From positions 3,410,001 to 3,474,000 of the forward strand of contig NZ_CP134500.1 in assembly GCF_031760065.1 (NCBI RefSeq): a DNA stretch of 64,000 nucleotides, written 5' to 3'. The stretch is from Streptomyces durocortorensis. GTDB lineage: Bacteria > Actinomycetota > Actinomycetes > Streptomycetales > Streptomycetaceae. This document shows positions 1 through 8,208 of this stretch, piece by piece (within the stretch, counting starts at the first letter, position 1; each line of letters starts with the position of its first letter). The position numbers were made by a program, and so were the translations under genes. Under the pieces are notes generated by a model. That model saw nothing but the letters and a program-made list of their open reading frames with translations. It ran no database searches and was not told where the DNA came from.

Positions 1-612
1 TCCCGTGCTTCCCGGGGTGCGGTCGCAGGTGGTGGAGCTCGACGCCCCGTCCTGGCCCTTCAGCTCCACGACGATCCGGCCGTCGGCGGCCTGGCTGTAG
101 GCGATCGTGCAGGTCAGCTGGCGTACAGCGGTGGCGTCCAGGGGTTTCAGGGGGAAGGGGAGGCGGATGGTGATCCTGCCGTCCGACGAGGGCTCCACTC
201 GGACCTTCGCGCCGGGGCGGAGGGTGGGCAGGGACGTCGTCAGGCCCGCGGCCCGGTCCTTCTTCGCCGGTCCGGCGAGGAGGGTCCGGACGACCTTCTC
301 CGTCGGTACCGGGCCGGGTTCGTCCTCGGAGCCCGGGGCGTCGGTGCCCGCCTCGAAGTACTCGCCGCCGAAGCCCCTCGCGGGCCCCGTCGTCCGGATC
401 ACGGGGTTCACCCCTCCGTGGGGGGCGCGGAAGAAGAGCAGCATCTCGGTTTCGCGGATGAAGAACGCCTCGACCGTCGCGGGGCCGCCCGCCTCGACGA
501 CGCCGGTCCCCTGGATGCCGCACCCGCCCAGCAGCAGCGGCACCGCTACCGCGACGGCAACGGCGGCCGTGCGTCGGGGACGCATGCGTCGAAACGGCCG
601 TGCGCCGCTCAT
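1..612 (-). CDS. GerMN-type lipoprotein, 3' end beyond window
   Basis: The reverse strand reads open from an ATG at 612 to the window edge (204 codons seen, no stop). The N-terminus has Arg residues, a hydrophobic stretch and a lipobox ending LLGGC, so it should be a surface-anchored lipoprotein. The remainder (PTEKVVRTLLAGPAKKD...LTTSLPTLRPGAKVRV) looks like the GerMN/sporulation-germination domain found in lipoproteins next to actinobacterial sensor kinases. Its ATG overlaps the kinase stop in an ATGA, so translation is probably coupled. By analogy with lipoprotein partners of kinases such as CseA/CseC, it may tune the kinase (inference). Confidence 0.75.
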   Translation of the reverse strand, partial: MSGARPFRRMRPRRTAAVAVAVAVPLLLGGCGIQGTGVVEAGGPATVEAFFIRETEMLLFFRAPHGGVNPVIRTTGPARGFGGEYFEAGTDAPGSEDEPGPVPTEKVVRTLLAGPAKKDRAAGLTTSLPTLRPGAKVRVEPSSDGRITIRLPFPLKPLDATAVRQLTCTIAYSQAADGRIVVELKGQDGASSSTTCDRTPGSTG

Positions 613-2132
613 TCGGCCCTCTCCTCGGCTCGGAGCGCGGTCTCCGCGTGCAGCGGGATCTCGACGGTGAAGACGGCGCCGCCGCCGGGGGCGTTCCCCG
701 CGCGGATCGTTCCCCCGTGCAGCCGTACGTTCTCCTGGGTGATCGCCAGCCCCAGGCCGCTGCCCGCCGAGCGGGTACGGGCCGCGTCGGCCTTGTAGAA
801 GCGGTCGAAGATGTACGGGAACGATTCGGGGCGGATACCGGGGCCCCGGTCCGCCACCTCGGCGATCAGCACGGGCGTTCCCGAGGGGCGTTCCCCGGTG
901 TGCAGGCGTACGGTGACCGGCGCGCCGCCGTGCCGCAGGGCGTTGCCGACCAGGTTGGCGATCACGATGTCGAAGCGGCGCGGGTCGAGCCGGGCCCGGA
1001 TGCCGGCGGGAAGTTCGGTGCGGACCCGGTCGTCGTCGTCCCAGTGCCGGGTCTGGAGGGTCTTGCGGATGGCCTCGGCGACGTCGACCTCGTCGGCGTT
1101 CAGCTCGGCCGCGCGGGCGTCAAAGCGGGAGATCTCCATCAGGTCCTCGACGAGCACGGCGAGCTTTCCGGTCTCCGCGCTGACCAGCCGGACCGCCCGG
1201 GCGGTGTCGGCGTCGAGGTGGTCCGCGCCCTCGTCGAGCACCTCGGTGACGGCGAGCATTCCGGCGAGAGGCGTGCGCAGTTCGTGCGAGACGTCGGAGG
1301 CGAACCGTCGGGCTCGCGCTTCGGCCTCGCGCAACTCGTGTACAGAATCCTCCAGTTGGCCCGCAGACTTGTTGAAGGTGCGTGCCATGTCCGCCAGTTC
1401 GTCACTCCCACGCACCGGAATCCGCGTGTCGAGCTTGCCGCTGCCCATGCTCCTGGCCGCCTGGCTCAGCTCCCGTACCGGGCGCAGCACACTGCGCGCG
1501 GCGATCAGGCCGGGTATCAGCGCGACGGCGAGGCCGGGCAGAGCTCCGTCCCGGGCCGCTACGAGGAGGGCGTCGACGTTGAGCTGCTCGTCGGTCAGCC
1601 GCATGACGGCGTACAGGACGAGTCCGCTGGGCAGCACGCTGTACGGGCCGGTCTTGAAGACCGTGGGCATAGCGATGGTCAGGTAGGGGACGCCGTCCTT
1701 CACGACCCGCTGGAAGCTGCCGTACGGGTTGTCCAGCGCGGCCCGGCGCAGTTCGGGGGTGATCACGGTGGAGACGGGGTTCTCGCCCGAGGACACGCGG
1801 ACCGAGCCGTACTCGGCGAACACCACCCACGGGCGCGGCTTGCCCCTGCGGGCGAGGTCCTGCAAGACCTCCTCGACGCCCTCCCCCTGTACGGGCAGCC
1901 CGAATCCCGTCTGCTGGACGTGCTCGCGGAACGTCGAGACCGCCGTGTCCTGGGCGGTCTGCAACAGCGCGTTGCGGGCCTCGCGGTAGGTCAGCGTGGC
2001 CGTCGTCCCGGCGCTGACCGCGGCGACCAGGAGGAAGGCGGCCAGCAGTCGGGTACGCAGGCCGAACGCCCGCACCCGGGGCCGCCGCTCGCCGCGTTCC
2101 CTGCCGTCGCCCGGCCCAGCGGTGTTGTTCAC
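609..2132 (-). CDS. Membrane sensor histidine kinase
   Basis: 507 aa. One N-terminal membrane helix (LLAAFLLVAAVSAGTTA), an extracytoplasmic sensor region of about 140 residues, a second membrane segment, HAMP (SVLRPVRELSQAARSM), HisKA with FASDVSHELRTPLAG (phospho-acceptor His) and HATPase_c with N-box VGNALRHGG and the G boxes DRGPGIR and GSGLGLAI. The GTG start overlaps the regulator's TGA (GTGA), giving the order regulator-kinase-lipoprotein. Because the operon begins with FemX-like and MurJ-like genes, an envelope signal is the likely input (inference). The stop overlaps the lipoprotein start. I cannot match it to a named Streptomyces system with confidence. Confidence 0.9.
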   Translation of the reverse strand: MNNTAGPGDGRERGERRPRVRAFGLRTRLLAAFLLVAAVSAGTTATLTYREARNALLQTAQDTAVSTFREHVQQTGFGLPVQGEGVEEVLQDLARRGKPRPWVVFAEYGSVRVSSGENPVSTVITPELRRAALDNPYGSFQRVVKDGVPYLTIAMPTVFKTGPYSVLPSGLVLYAVMRLTDEQLNVDALLVAARDGALPGLAVALIPGLIAARSVLRPVRELSQAARSMGSGKLDTRIPVRGSDELADMARTFNKSAGQLEDSVHELREAEARARRFASDVSHELRTPLAGMLAVTEVLDEGADHLDADTARAVRLVSAETGKLAVLVEDLMEISRFDARAAELNADEVDVAEAIRKTLQTRHWDDDDRVRTELPAGIRARLDPRRFDIVIANLVGNALRHGGAPVTVRLHTGERPSGTPVLIAEVADRGPGIRPESFPYIFDRFYKADAARTRSAGSGLGLAITQENVRLHGGTIRAGNAPGGGAVFTVEIPLHAETALRAEERAE

Positions 2133-2812
2133 AGCGGGCCGAAGCGGTAGCCGAAGCCCCGCAGCGTCTGGACGTAGCGCGGGGTGCCGACCTCGTCCTC
2201 GATCTTGCCGCGCAGGCGTGCGACGCACGCGTCGACCAGGCGGGCGTCGGCGTGGTAGTTGTGCTCCCAGACGTTCTCCAGCAGTTGCTGCCTGCTGAAC
2301 ACCTGCTCCGGGGCGGCGGACAGGTGCATCAGGAGCCTGAGCTCCGACGGGGCGAGGGTGAGCGGGCGGCCTGCTTTGGTGACCGTCAGTCCGACCCGGT
2401 CGATGGTGAGTTCGCCGTACACCTCGATGGCCTGGCGGTCCGGTCCGCCGTCGTCCATGCGGCGCAGTACGGCACGGATGCGGGCCTCGATCACCTCGGT
2501 ACGGGCGGGCTTGACGATGTAGTCGTCGGCACCGGCCTCCAGCCCGATGACCACGTCGAAGTCGTCACCGCGCGCGGTGAGCATGATGATCGGCAGCTGG
2601 CTGTACTCGCGGAGCCGCCGGCAGACCTGTACACCGTTCATACCGGGCAGCATCAGGTCCAGCAGCAGAAGATCGGGGCGGAACTCGGCCAGTGCGGCGA
2701 GACCGGCCTCGCCGGTCGCGACCGCCCGCACGTCGTGGCCGCGGCGGCGCAGACCGAGTTCGACCCCCTCGCGTACGGAAGGGTCGTCCTCGATGAGGAG
2801 CACACGGGGCAT
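2129..2812 (-). CDS. OmpR-family response regulator
   Basis: 227 aa. Receiver domain (residues 1-120) with acidic pair EDD near residue 8, phospho-acceptor Asp in LLLLDLMLP, Thr in MLTAR and Lys in IVKPA, then a winged helix (about 135-225) ending YVQTLRGFGYRFGPL. The ATG at 2812 is preceded by GGGAGAA on the coding strand. It lies 23 bp after the MurJ-like stop and overlaps the kinase start by 4 bp, so it belongs to the FemX-MurJ-regulator-kinase-lipoprotein unit. It should be phosphorylated by the adjacent kinase and bind DNA near envelope genes (inference). Confidence 0.92.
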   Translation of the reverse strand: MPRVLLIEDDPSVREGVELGLRRRGHDVRAVATGEAGLAALAEFRPDLLLLDLMLPGMNGVQVCRRLREYSQLPIIMLTARGDDFDVVIGLEAGADDYIVKPARTEVIEARIRAVLRRMDDGGPDRQAIEVYGELTIDRVGLTVTKAGRPLTLAPSELRLLMHLSAAPEQVFSRQQLLENVWEHNYHADARLVDACVARLRGKIEDEVGTPRYVQTLRGFGYRFGPL

Positions 2813-2835
2813 CGGCAGTTCTCCCTCGGCGGTGG

Positions 2836-4578
2836 TCAGGCCCGGGTCCGGCTGCGTCGTCGGCGTACGCGCCGGAGCAGCGCGTCCAGTTCGGCGAGTC
2901 GCAGCGGACGGGCGAGCAGGGCGAAGGTGAGGGCGACGGCGGCCGCACCGGCGGCCGCGGCGGCCAGGGCTCCCGCCCGCGCCGCGCCCAGGGCCGCGAA
3001 GTGGCCCAGCACGGTGGCGGGGACGGCGGCGAGCAGCAGCCGCGCGTGGGCGCCGACGGCGGCGGAACGCAGAAGCCGCGGGCGTGCGGCGGCGGGCGGC
3101 CCCGGCGGACGTGGAACGGCCGACGGTCCCGGCGGGGCCGCGGCAGTGAGCCTGCGGCTCAGGACCCGGGCGGTCACCGCCCAGCCCGCGCACAGCGCCA
3201 GGGAGTACGCCGCCGCCATCCCCGTAACCGCCCAGCGAGCGGGCAGCAGGTGGGCGGCGGCCACGGACAGTCCCGCGTTGAGCACCACGATCACGAGGTT
3301 GAGCAGGAACGGCGTACGGGTGTCGGAGAGCGCGTAGAAGGCGCGGGACAGCACGTACTGGCCCGACAGGGCGATGAGCCCCGGCGCGAAGGCCATCAGG
3401 ATTCCCGCCATCGCGGCCGTGTCGTGGGCGCTGGTCCTGCCGTACCCGTAGACGAGGGCCATCACCGGGTGGGCGAGGGCGAGCAGCGCGCAGGCGGCGG
3501 GTACGACGGCGGAGGCGCAGACCCGCAGGGCGTGGGAGACGTCGCGCCGTACGGCGGCGGTGTCCCCGTCGGCGGCGGCCGCGCTCATCCGGGGCATCAG
3601 GGCGGTCACCACGGAGACGGTGACGATGCCGTGCGGGACGACCCACAGGACGTACGCGTTGTTGTACGCGCCGAAGCCGGGGGCGCCCTCGCTCCCCGCG
3701 GCCGTGGCCAGCCGGGTGGTGACCCAGTACGCGGCCTGGTTGGCCAGGACCAGCAGCACCAGCCAGCCGGCCGACCGCAGGGGGCGGGTCAGTCCGCTGC
3801 CACGCCAGTCGAAGCGGGGCCGCCAGCGGAAGCGGGCCGCGCGCAGAGCGGGGACGAGGGCGAGTGCCTGGACGGCGATACCGGCCGTCGTACCCCAGCC
3901 GAGCACGGCGGTCTCGGTCGCGGTGAGCGTGTCCCCGCCCCCCATGGCCAGGGCCAGGTACAGCCCGAAGACGGTCATGACGACGATGTTGTTCAGCACC
4001 GGCGCCCACATCATCGCGCCGAAGCGGCCGCGTGCGTTCAGGACCTGTCCGAGCAGCGTGAACAGTCCGAGGAAGAAGATCTGGGGCAGGCAGTAGCGGG
4101 CGAGCGCGGTCGTCATGGCGGCCTGTTGGCCGGTGTAGCCGGTGTACGCGTCGATGATCGCGGGGGCCGCCCATACCGCGGTCGCGGTGAGGGCCAGCAG
4201 GGCGAGGACGCAGACGGTGATGAGCCGGTCGGTGTACGCGGCGCCCCCGTCGGCGTGCTGCTTGGCGGCCTTGACCAGCTCGGGCACGAAGACGGCGTTC
4301 AGCGCGCCGCCCAGGAGCAGCATGTAGACGATGGTGGGCAGGGCGTTGCCGACCGCGTAGGCGTCGGCGGTCGGCCCGATGGTCCCCAGCGCTGCCGCGA
4401 CCACGGCGGAGCGGGCGAAACCGGTGGCCCGGGCGACGACGGATCCGGCGGCCATGACGGCGCTGCCGCGTGCGGCGGAGGACTCCGTCTTCGTCGCCGC
4501 GGTCGTCGCTTCCGCTGCTGCGTCTGCCGCTTTCGTACTGTTGGTGCTCTTCGTGCTGGTTGGCATCGTCTGCTTCAT
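2836..4578 (-). CDS. MurJ/MviN-family lipid II flippase-like protein
   Basis: 580 aa polytopic membrane protein of the MOP superfamily, with about 14 hydrophobic segments. An N-terminal Ala/Thr/Lys-rich cytoplasmic tail of about 45 residues precedes the first helix (GSVVARATGFARSAVVAAALG). Typical MurJ features are visible: the GRFGAMMWAPVLNNIVVM region and an FYALSDTRTPFLL segment. Family members flip lipid II during peptidoglycan synthesis. It lacks the long C-terminal pseudokinase extension of mycobacterial MviN, so it may be a paralogue rather than the essential MurJ. The ATG at 4578 overlaps the FemX-like stop in ATGA; an upstream in-frame extension is rejected because of this coupling. 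Confidence 0.88.
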   Translation of the reverse strand: MKQTMPTSTKSTNSTKAADAAAEATTAATKTESSAARGSAVMAAGSVVARATGFARSAVVAAALGTIGPTADAYAVGNALPTIVYMLLLGGALNAVFVPELVKAAKQHADGGAAYTDRLITVCVLALLALTATAVWAAPAIIDAYTGYTGQQAAMTTALARYCLPQIFFLGLFTLLGQVLNARGRFGAMMWAPVLNNIVVMTVFGLYLALAMGGGDTLTATETAVLGWGTTAGIAVQALALVPALRAARFRWRPRFDWRGSGLTRPLRSAGWLVLLVLANQAAYWVTTRLATAAGSEGAPGFGAYNNAYVLWVVPHGIVTVSVVTALMPRMSAAAADGDTAAVRRDVSHALRVCASAVVPAACALLALAHPVMALVYGYGRTSAHDTAAMAGILMAFAPGLIALSGQYVLSRAFYALSDTRTPFLLNLVIVVLNAGLSVAAAHLLPARWAVTGMAAAYSLALCAGWAVTARVLSRRLTAAAPPGPSAVPRPPGPPAAARPRLLRSAAVGAHARLLLAAVPATVLGHFAALGAARAGALAAAAAGAAAVALTFALLARPLRLAELDALLRRVRRRRSRTRA

Positions 4579-5723
4579 CGGCGCTTCAGGTACGCCTGGA
4601 AGGCGTGGTGAAGCGCGTTGTTGGCGCTGCCGCCCAATGGTCTCTCCCATTCCCCCAACGTCTCGACGACCTGCCCCCCGGTGCCGAGCTTCCACCGTGA
4701 CAATCCGAACGCACGCTCCGCCGGATCAAGAGTGGAGGGTACCCCGCGCATGTCGTAGACGTCGGCCCCGAGAGCGTGGGCGTCCAGCAGCATCCGCCAC
4801 TGAAGAGCGTTGGAGGGCCGGACCTCCCGACGGTGGTCGGCCGACGCACCGGTCTGGTACCAGACCCGGCGGCCTACGGTGATCATCGTGTGGGCGGCCA
4901 GGATCTCTCCTCGGTGACGGGCCAGGTACAGCTTCATCCGGCCCGGTTCCTCGGCGTTGAGCGCCGCGTACTGACGCTCGTAGTAGGCGAGCGAGCGGCC
5001 GAGGCGGAAGCCGTCGCGTCGCTCGGTGATGTCGAGCAGCCGGCAGAACTCGGGGAGTTCCGCCGCACTGCCCACCACCACCTCCACGCCCTCCTTCCGG
5101 GCCCGGCGCACATTGCGCCGCCACTCCTGGTTGAGCCCGGACCACAGGTCATCCGCCGTCCGCCCGGCGAGCGGCACCTGGAAGACGTGCCGGGGCTGGG
5201 CGTCCCCGCCCCCCTCCTCCCCGGCCCCGCCACCGCCGCAGCGCTGCCAGCCCCGGGCCCGCAGCCGCTCGGCGACGGCGGTGCCGAGCGGGTCGACCTC
5301 GCTGGCGAGGACGTCATCCAGTCGTCGGCCCGGGCCGGTGAGCGGCTTGAGCAGGGCGGCGTCCCAGCGCCGGTAGGCGGGCGACGGGCCGATGCGTACG
5401 GCGAAGGCGCCCGCACGGCGCAGATGCTCCAGGAGCGGATCGAGCCAGCCGTCGATGCCGGGGTCGCCCCAGTCGGCGACGGGCCCTTCGGGAAGGTACG
5501 CGAAGTGCTTGCGGGTGCCGGGGAACTGCCGCAGCAGCACCAGGGCCACGCCCGTCAGCTCGCCCCCGTCCGGGTCCGGCCCCCAGCCGAGCAGCTGGGC
5601 GCGCCAGCCCTCCTTGACCTCGGCCCAGGAGGGGCACTGCAAGAAGCCGGCACCGAGGGCCGCGCCGCGCGGGGACGCGAGGAAGGTGCGGTAGGTCTCC
5701 GCGGTGATGGTTCGCAGGGCCAC
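4575..5723 (-). CDS. FemABX/GNAT-like peptidoglycan aminoacyltransferase
   Basis: About 382 aa with two GNAT-like halves: LRTITAETYRTFLASPRG..FLQCPSWAEVKEGW at the N-terminus and WSGLNQEWRRNVRRARKEGVEV...AYYERQYAAL...AAHTMITVGRRVWYQTGAS...ALQWRMLLDAHALGADVYDMRG at the C-terminus. These are hallmarks of FemX/LiF-type enzymes that add an amino acid from tRNA to the lipid II stem or bridge. I place the start at the GTG at 5723 (GGGGGGAGGGC just upstream). A GTG at 5789 with GGAGAGG is also possible and adds 22 Ser/Arg-rich residues. It is translationally coupled to the MurJ-like gene, so bridge formation and flipping would be co-expressed. Streptomyces usually carries a Gly bridge, so Gly is the likely amino acid (inference). 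Confidence 0.85.
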   Translation of the reverse strand: MALRTITAETYRTFLASPRGAALGAGFLQCPSWAEVKEGWRAQLLGWGPDPDGGELTGVALVLLRQFPGTRKHFAYLPEGPVADWGDPGIDGWLDPLLEHLRRAGAFAVRIGPSPAYRRWDAALLKPLTGPGRRLDDVLASEVDPLGTAVAERLRARGWQRCGGGGAGEEGGGDAQPRHVFQVPLAGRTADDLWSGLNQEWRRNVRRARKEGVEVVVGSAAELPEFCRLLDITERRDGFRLGRSLAYYERQYAALNAEEPGRMKLYLARHRGEILAAHTMITVGRRVWYQTGASADHRREVRPSNALQWRMLLDAHALGADVYDMRGVPSTLDPAERAFGLSRWKLGTGGQVVETLGEWERPLGGSANNALHHAFQAYLKRR

Positions 5724-6087
5724 GCCCTCCCCCCGGTTCCGTGCTCGGCGGACGGGGCTGGACGACGACGGCACGAGCAGCGCTGACACGGTGTGAGCCT
5801 CTCCTTCTCCCGGGCTGTTCCGGGGCAACTCCCCGGACTGATCCCGGGCAACTCCCCTGGCCTGTCGCGGGGATGCAGAGGATGCTCACAGCCGTCCATG
5901 ACCGCTCCGCGCGGCGAATGTGACCGGACCATGACCGTTCCTCACCAGTCGCCGTCACATCGCTCCATGGCAGCTGACCTCGGGGTTTCCGGCTCTACAG
6001 TCACGACATCGCCGACCCGCACGGCTCTCGCGCTCCCGTGCTCTCCGTGCTCCCGCCCTCTCGTTTCCCGTGCTCCCGGAGGTCCTG
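5724..6087. other. Divergent intergenic region with short tandem repeat
   Basis: This 364-bp stretch separates the divergent FemX-like and L,D-transpeptidase genes and holds no gene I can support. At about 5821-5866 a GC-rich motif around GGGCAACTCCCC occurs twice about 26 bp apart, each flanked by CCGG sequence able to form small hairpins. Both promoters must lie here, but I see no convincing -35/-10 pair. Confidence 0.4.
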
Positions 6088-7293
6088 TTGTTCCGTACAC
6101 GCGCACTCACCCACGCCCGCGCCCGGTCCGCCGTCGTGGCCGCCCTGCTGGTACCGCTCGCCGCCTGCTCGGCGAGCGCCTCCCCCAGCACCACGGCGGA
6201 CTCCAAGGGGACACCGAAGGCCGACGACCGGCCTGTCACGGTCACCGTCACGCCCGCGGGACAGAAGGTTCCGGCCGGCGAGCCCGTCCGGGTCACGGCC
6301 GTGGGAGGCAGACTCACCTCGGTGACCGTCACCGACGCCGAGGGCCACCGGCTCGCCGGCGAGGTCGCCGCCGACGGCCGGTCGTGGGTCTCCGACCGCA
6401 AGGCCGTACCCGGCGCGGCGTACACGGTGACGACGGCGACCCGGAGCGCCGGCGGAATCGCCAGGAGCACCAGGGCCGGCTTCACCACCGCCCCGGCGGA
6501 CAAGGTCAACAAGGTCGACTGGCGACCGGGCACCGGCACCACCGTCGGCGTCGCCCAGCCGGTCTCCCTGGTCTTCGACCATCCGGTCAGGAACCGGGCC
6601 GAGGTCGAGAAGCAGCTCAGGATCACCACCTCGAACAACACCGAGGGCTCCTGGGGCTGGATACGCGACTGGTCGGGCCGGGACCGGGTGGACTGGCGGC
6701 CGAAGGAGTACTGGAAGCCCGGCACCGAGGTCACACTCGACGCCGACCTGAACGGCACCGAATCGGGCCCGGACGGCGGCTGGTTCGTCCGCGACTACTC
6801 GACCACCTTCACCGTCGGTGACCAGCAGATCGTCAAGGTCGACCTCGACCGCCATCAGCTCACACTCATACGCGACGGCCGGACGATTCGGAACATACCG
6901 GTCTCCGGTGGTACGCCCGGCGGTGACAAGCGGTCCTGGCGCGGAACCGCCGTGCTCATGGCCAAGGAGGGCACGATCAACATGAACTCCGAGACGGTGG
7001 GCCTCGGCAACGCCTACGACAAGATGGTCGACCACTCGATGCGGCTGACCTGGTCGGGCATGTACGCGCACGCCGCCCCGTGGAACGCCCGCTGGTTCGG
7101 CAACTCCAACCAGAGCTCCGGGTGCATCGGGATGAGCGACGCGGACGCGGCCTGGTTCTACGGACAGGTGCGGCCGGGCGACCCGTTCGAGATCACCGGC
7201 AAGGACACCAAGGGCGCGGTCGAGCCCGGGAACGGCTTCGGCGCGTGGAACCTCTCGTGGGCGGAGTGGCAGGAGAAGAGCGCACTGCGGTAG
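6088..7293 (+). CDS. Lipoprotein L,D-transpeptidase (Ig-like domains + YkuD)
   Basis: 401 aa. TTG start at 6088 chosen because GGAGG ends 5 nt upstream; the longer GTG start at 6070 has no such site. The signal peptide ends in the lipobox PLAAC (Cys27). Two Ig-like/BIg domains follow (about 45-125 and 130-240), then a YkuD domain (about 245-375) with HSMRLTWSGMYAHAAPW and the catalytic SSGCIGMS motif, and a Trp-rich tail. Enzymes of this class (mycobacterial LdtMt2-like) form 3-3 meso-DAP/LL-DAP cross-links in peptidoglycan using tetrapeptide donors. It sits opposite FemX/MurJ genes, which suits a cell-wall role. Monocistronic, with a weak hairpin downstream. Confidence 0.92.
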   Translation: MFRTRALTHARARSAVVAALLVPLAACSASASPSTTADSKGTPKADDRPVTVTVTPAGQKVPAGEPVRVTAVGGRLTSVTVTDAEGHRLAGEVAADGRSWVSDRKAVPGAAYTVTTATRSAGGIARSTRAGFTTAPADKVNKVDWRPGTGTTVGVAQPVSLVFDHPVRNRAEVEKQLRITTSNNTEGSWGWIRDWSGRDRVDWRPKEYWKPGTEVTLDADLNGTESGPDGGWFVRDYSTTFTVGDQQIVKVDLDRHQLTLIRDGRTIRNIPVSGGTPGGDKRSWRGTAVLMAKEGTINMNSETVGLGNAYDKMVDHSMRLTWSGMYAHAAPWNARWFGNSNQSSGCIGMSDADAAWFYGQVRPGDPFEITGKDTKGAVEPGNGFGAWNLSWAEWQEKSALR

Positions 7294-7313
7294 CAGTCGT
7301 TCCGGGGGAAGGG

Positions 7314-7346
7314 CGGAGTGGGTCCGGAACGGTACGTCCCACTCCG
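7314..7346 (+). terminator. Possible terminator after L,D-transpeptidase
   Basis: Perfect 9-bp inverted repeat CGGAGTGGG/CCCACTCCG with a 15-nt loop, 20 nt after the stop and without a T tract. The rest of the 298-bp gap to 7592 shows nothing I can name. Confidence 0.35.
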
Positions 7347-7591
7347 GAGTTGGATCGGGTCGGGCCACCGCCGTCAGGTGACGAGTCCCTCCGAAGTCCG
7401 AGGCATCAAGGATGACACCAGGCAGGCACGGGAGGCGCGTCGCACCCGGCATCAGGTGGGCGACCGACGATCGCCGCGGACACCCGCGTAGCGCAGCTCA
7501 CAGCCCGTCGAGGCCACCGGTTCGCGGTCGGTGCGCGTCCGCGCGATACGTTCTCGTATTGACCGATAAGCAACCCACACGGGGGACCGAG

Positions 7592-8101
7592 TTGACCAAG
7601 CTCCTTCGCGGGACGCTGTGCGTCACCGCAGCGTTGACCGCCTGCACGGCCCTTCTCGCCGGGTGCGGGCTGGGCGGCGGAGATCGGGGCTACAACCTCG
7701 TCAAGCCGCCTTTCTCGGGCAGTCCGGCCTGCACCGCGCTCACCGACAGGCTCCCCGAGGAACTGGGCGGACACCGTCTGGAGAAGCCGGGCGTCGACGG
7801 CGCAGCCGCCTGGGGAGACGGCGACATCATCCTGTACTGCGGGATGCCCGAGCCCGCTGCCGCCGGTGACTGCCGCACCGTGGGCGGGGTCGACTGGGTC
7901 GGCCAGAAGCCCGCCGACGACGGTACGGCCGAGATGTTCGCCACCTGGGGCCGCGATACGACCGTCCAGGTCCGGTTCGCCGGTAAGGACGCCGGCACCC
8001 CTGCCGTTCTCCAGTCGCTCGCGCCGGTCGTGAAGCAGATCAAGGAGGCTGAGGCGGGCACGGCGGGCGAGGCGAGCACGGGCTGCGGCACCGCCAGTTG
8101 A
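7592..8101 (+). CDS. DUF3515-like lipoprotein
   Basis: 169 aa from a TTG with GGGGGA 5 nt upstream. The signal peptide ends LLAGC (lipobox). The mature part follows the pattern of actinobacterial DUF3515 proteins: a Cys-containing helix (SPACTALTDRLPEELGG), an AAWGDGDIILYCGMP segment with a second Cys, VGGVDWVGQK, then TTVQVRFAG and a final helix with A.VVKQIKEA. Function unknown; likely extracytoplasmic and disulfide-containing. It is followed by an 18-bp palindrome and the kinase gene, so it is probably its own transcription unit. Confidence 0.72.
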   Translation: MTKLLRGTLCVTAALTACTALLAGCGLGGGDRGYNLVKPPFSGSPACTALTDRLPEELGGHRLEKPGVDGAAAWGDGDIILYCGMPEPAAAGDCRTVGGVDWVGQKPADDGTAEMFATWGRDTTVQVRFAGKDAGTPAVLQSLAPVVKQIKEAEAGTAGEASTGCGTAS

Positions 8102-8140
8102 GTACCCGCGCGCGGACGCTGCCGCCACCGGCCGCTTAGG

Positions 8141-8179
8141 CTGGTCCCCAGGTCAACCAGCGGTTGACCTGGGGACCAG
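8141..8179. promoter_or_regulatory. Perfect 18-bp-arm inverted repeat before kinase gene
   Basis: Left arm CTGGTCCCCAGGTCAACC (8141-8158), 3-nt spacer AGC, right arm its exact reverse complement (8162-8179). It lies 40 nt after the lipoprotein stop and 29 nt before the kinase ATG. No T tract follows, so besides a terminator it could be an operator for a dimeric regulator or an mRNA hairpin covering the kinase leader. Confidence 0.75.
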
Positions 8180-8208
8180 GGGACCGGAACACCGGGGGGT
8201 ACGGGGCG

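Noticed and set aside
600..2150. Long plus-strand reading frames over the sensor kinase (also opposite LanT, MurJ and others)
   Set aside because: They mirror the opposite-strand genes, are Arg/Gly/Pro-rich without domain motifs, and arise from the GC3 bias.
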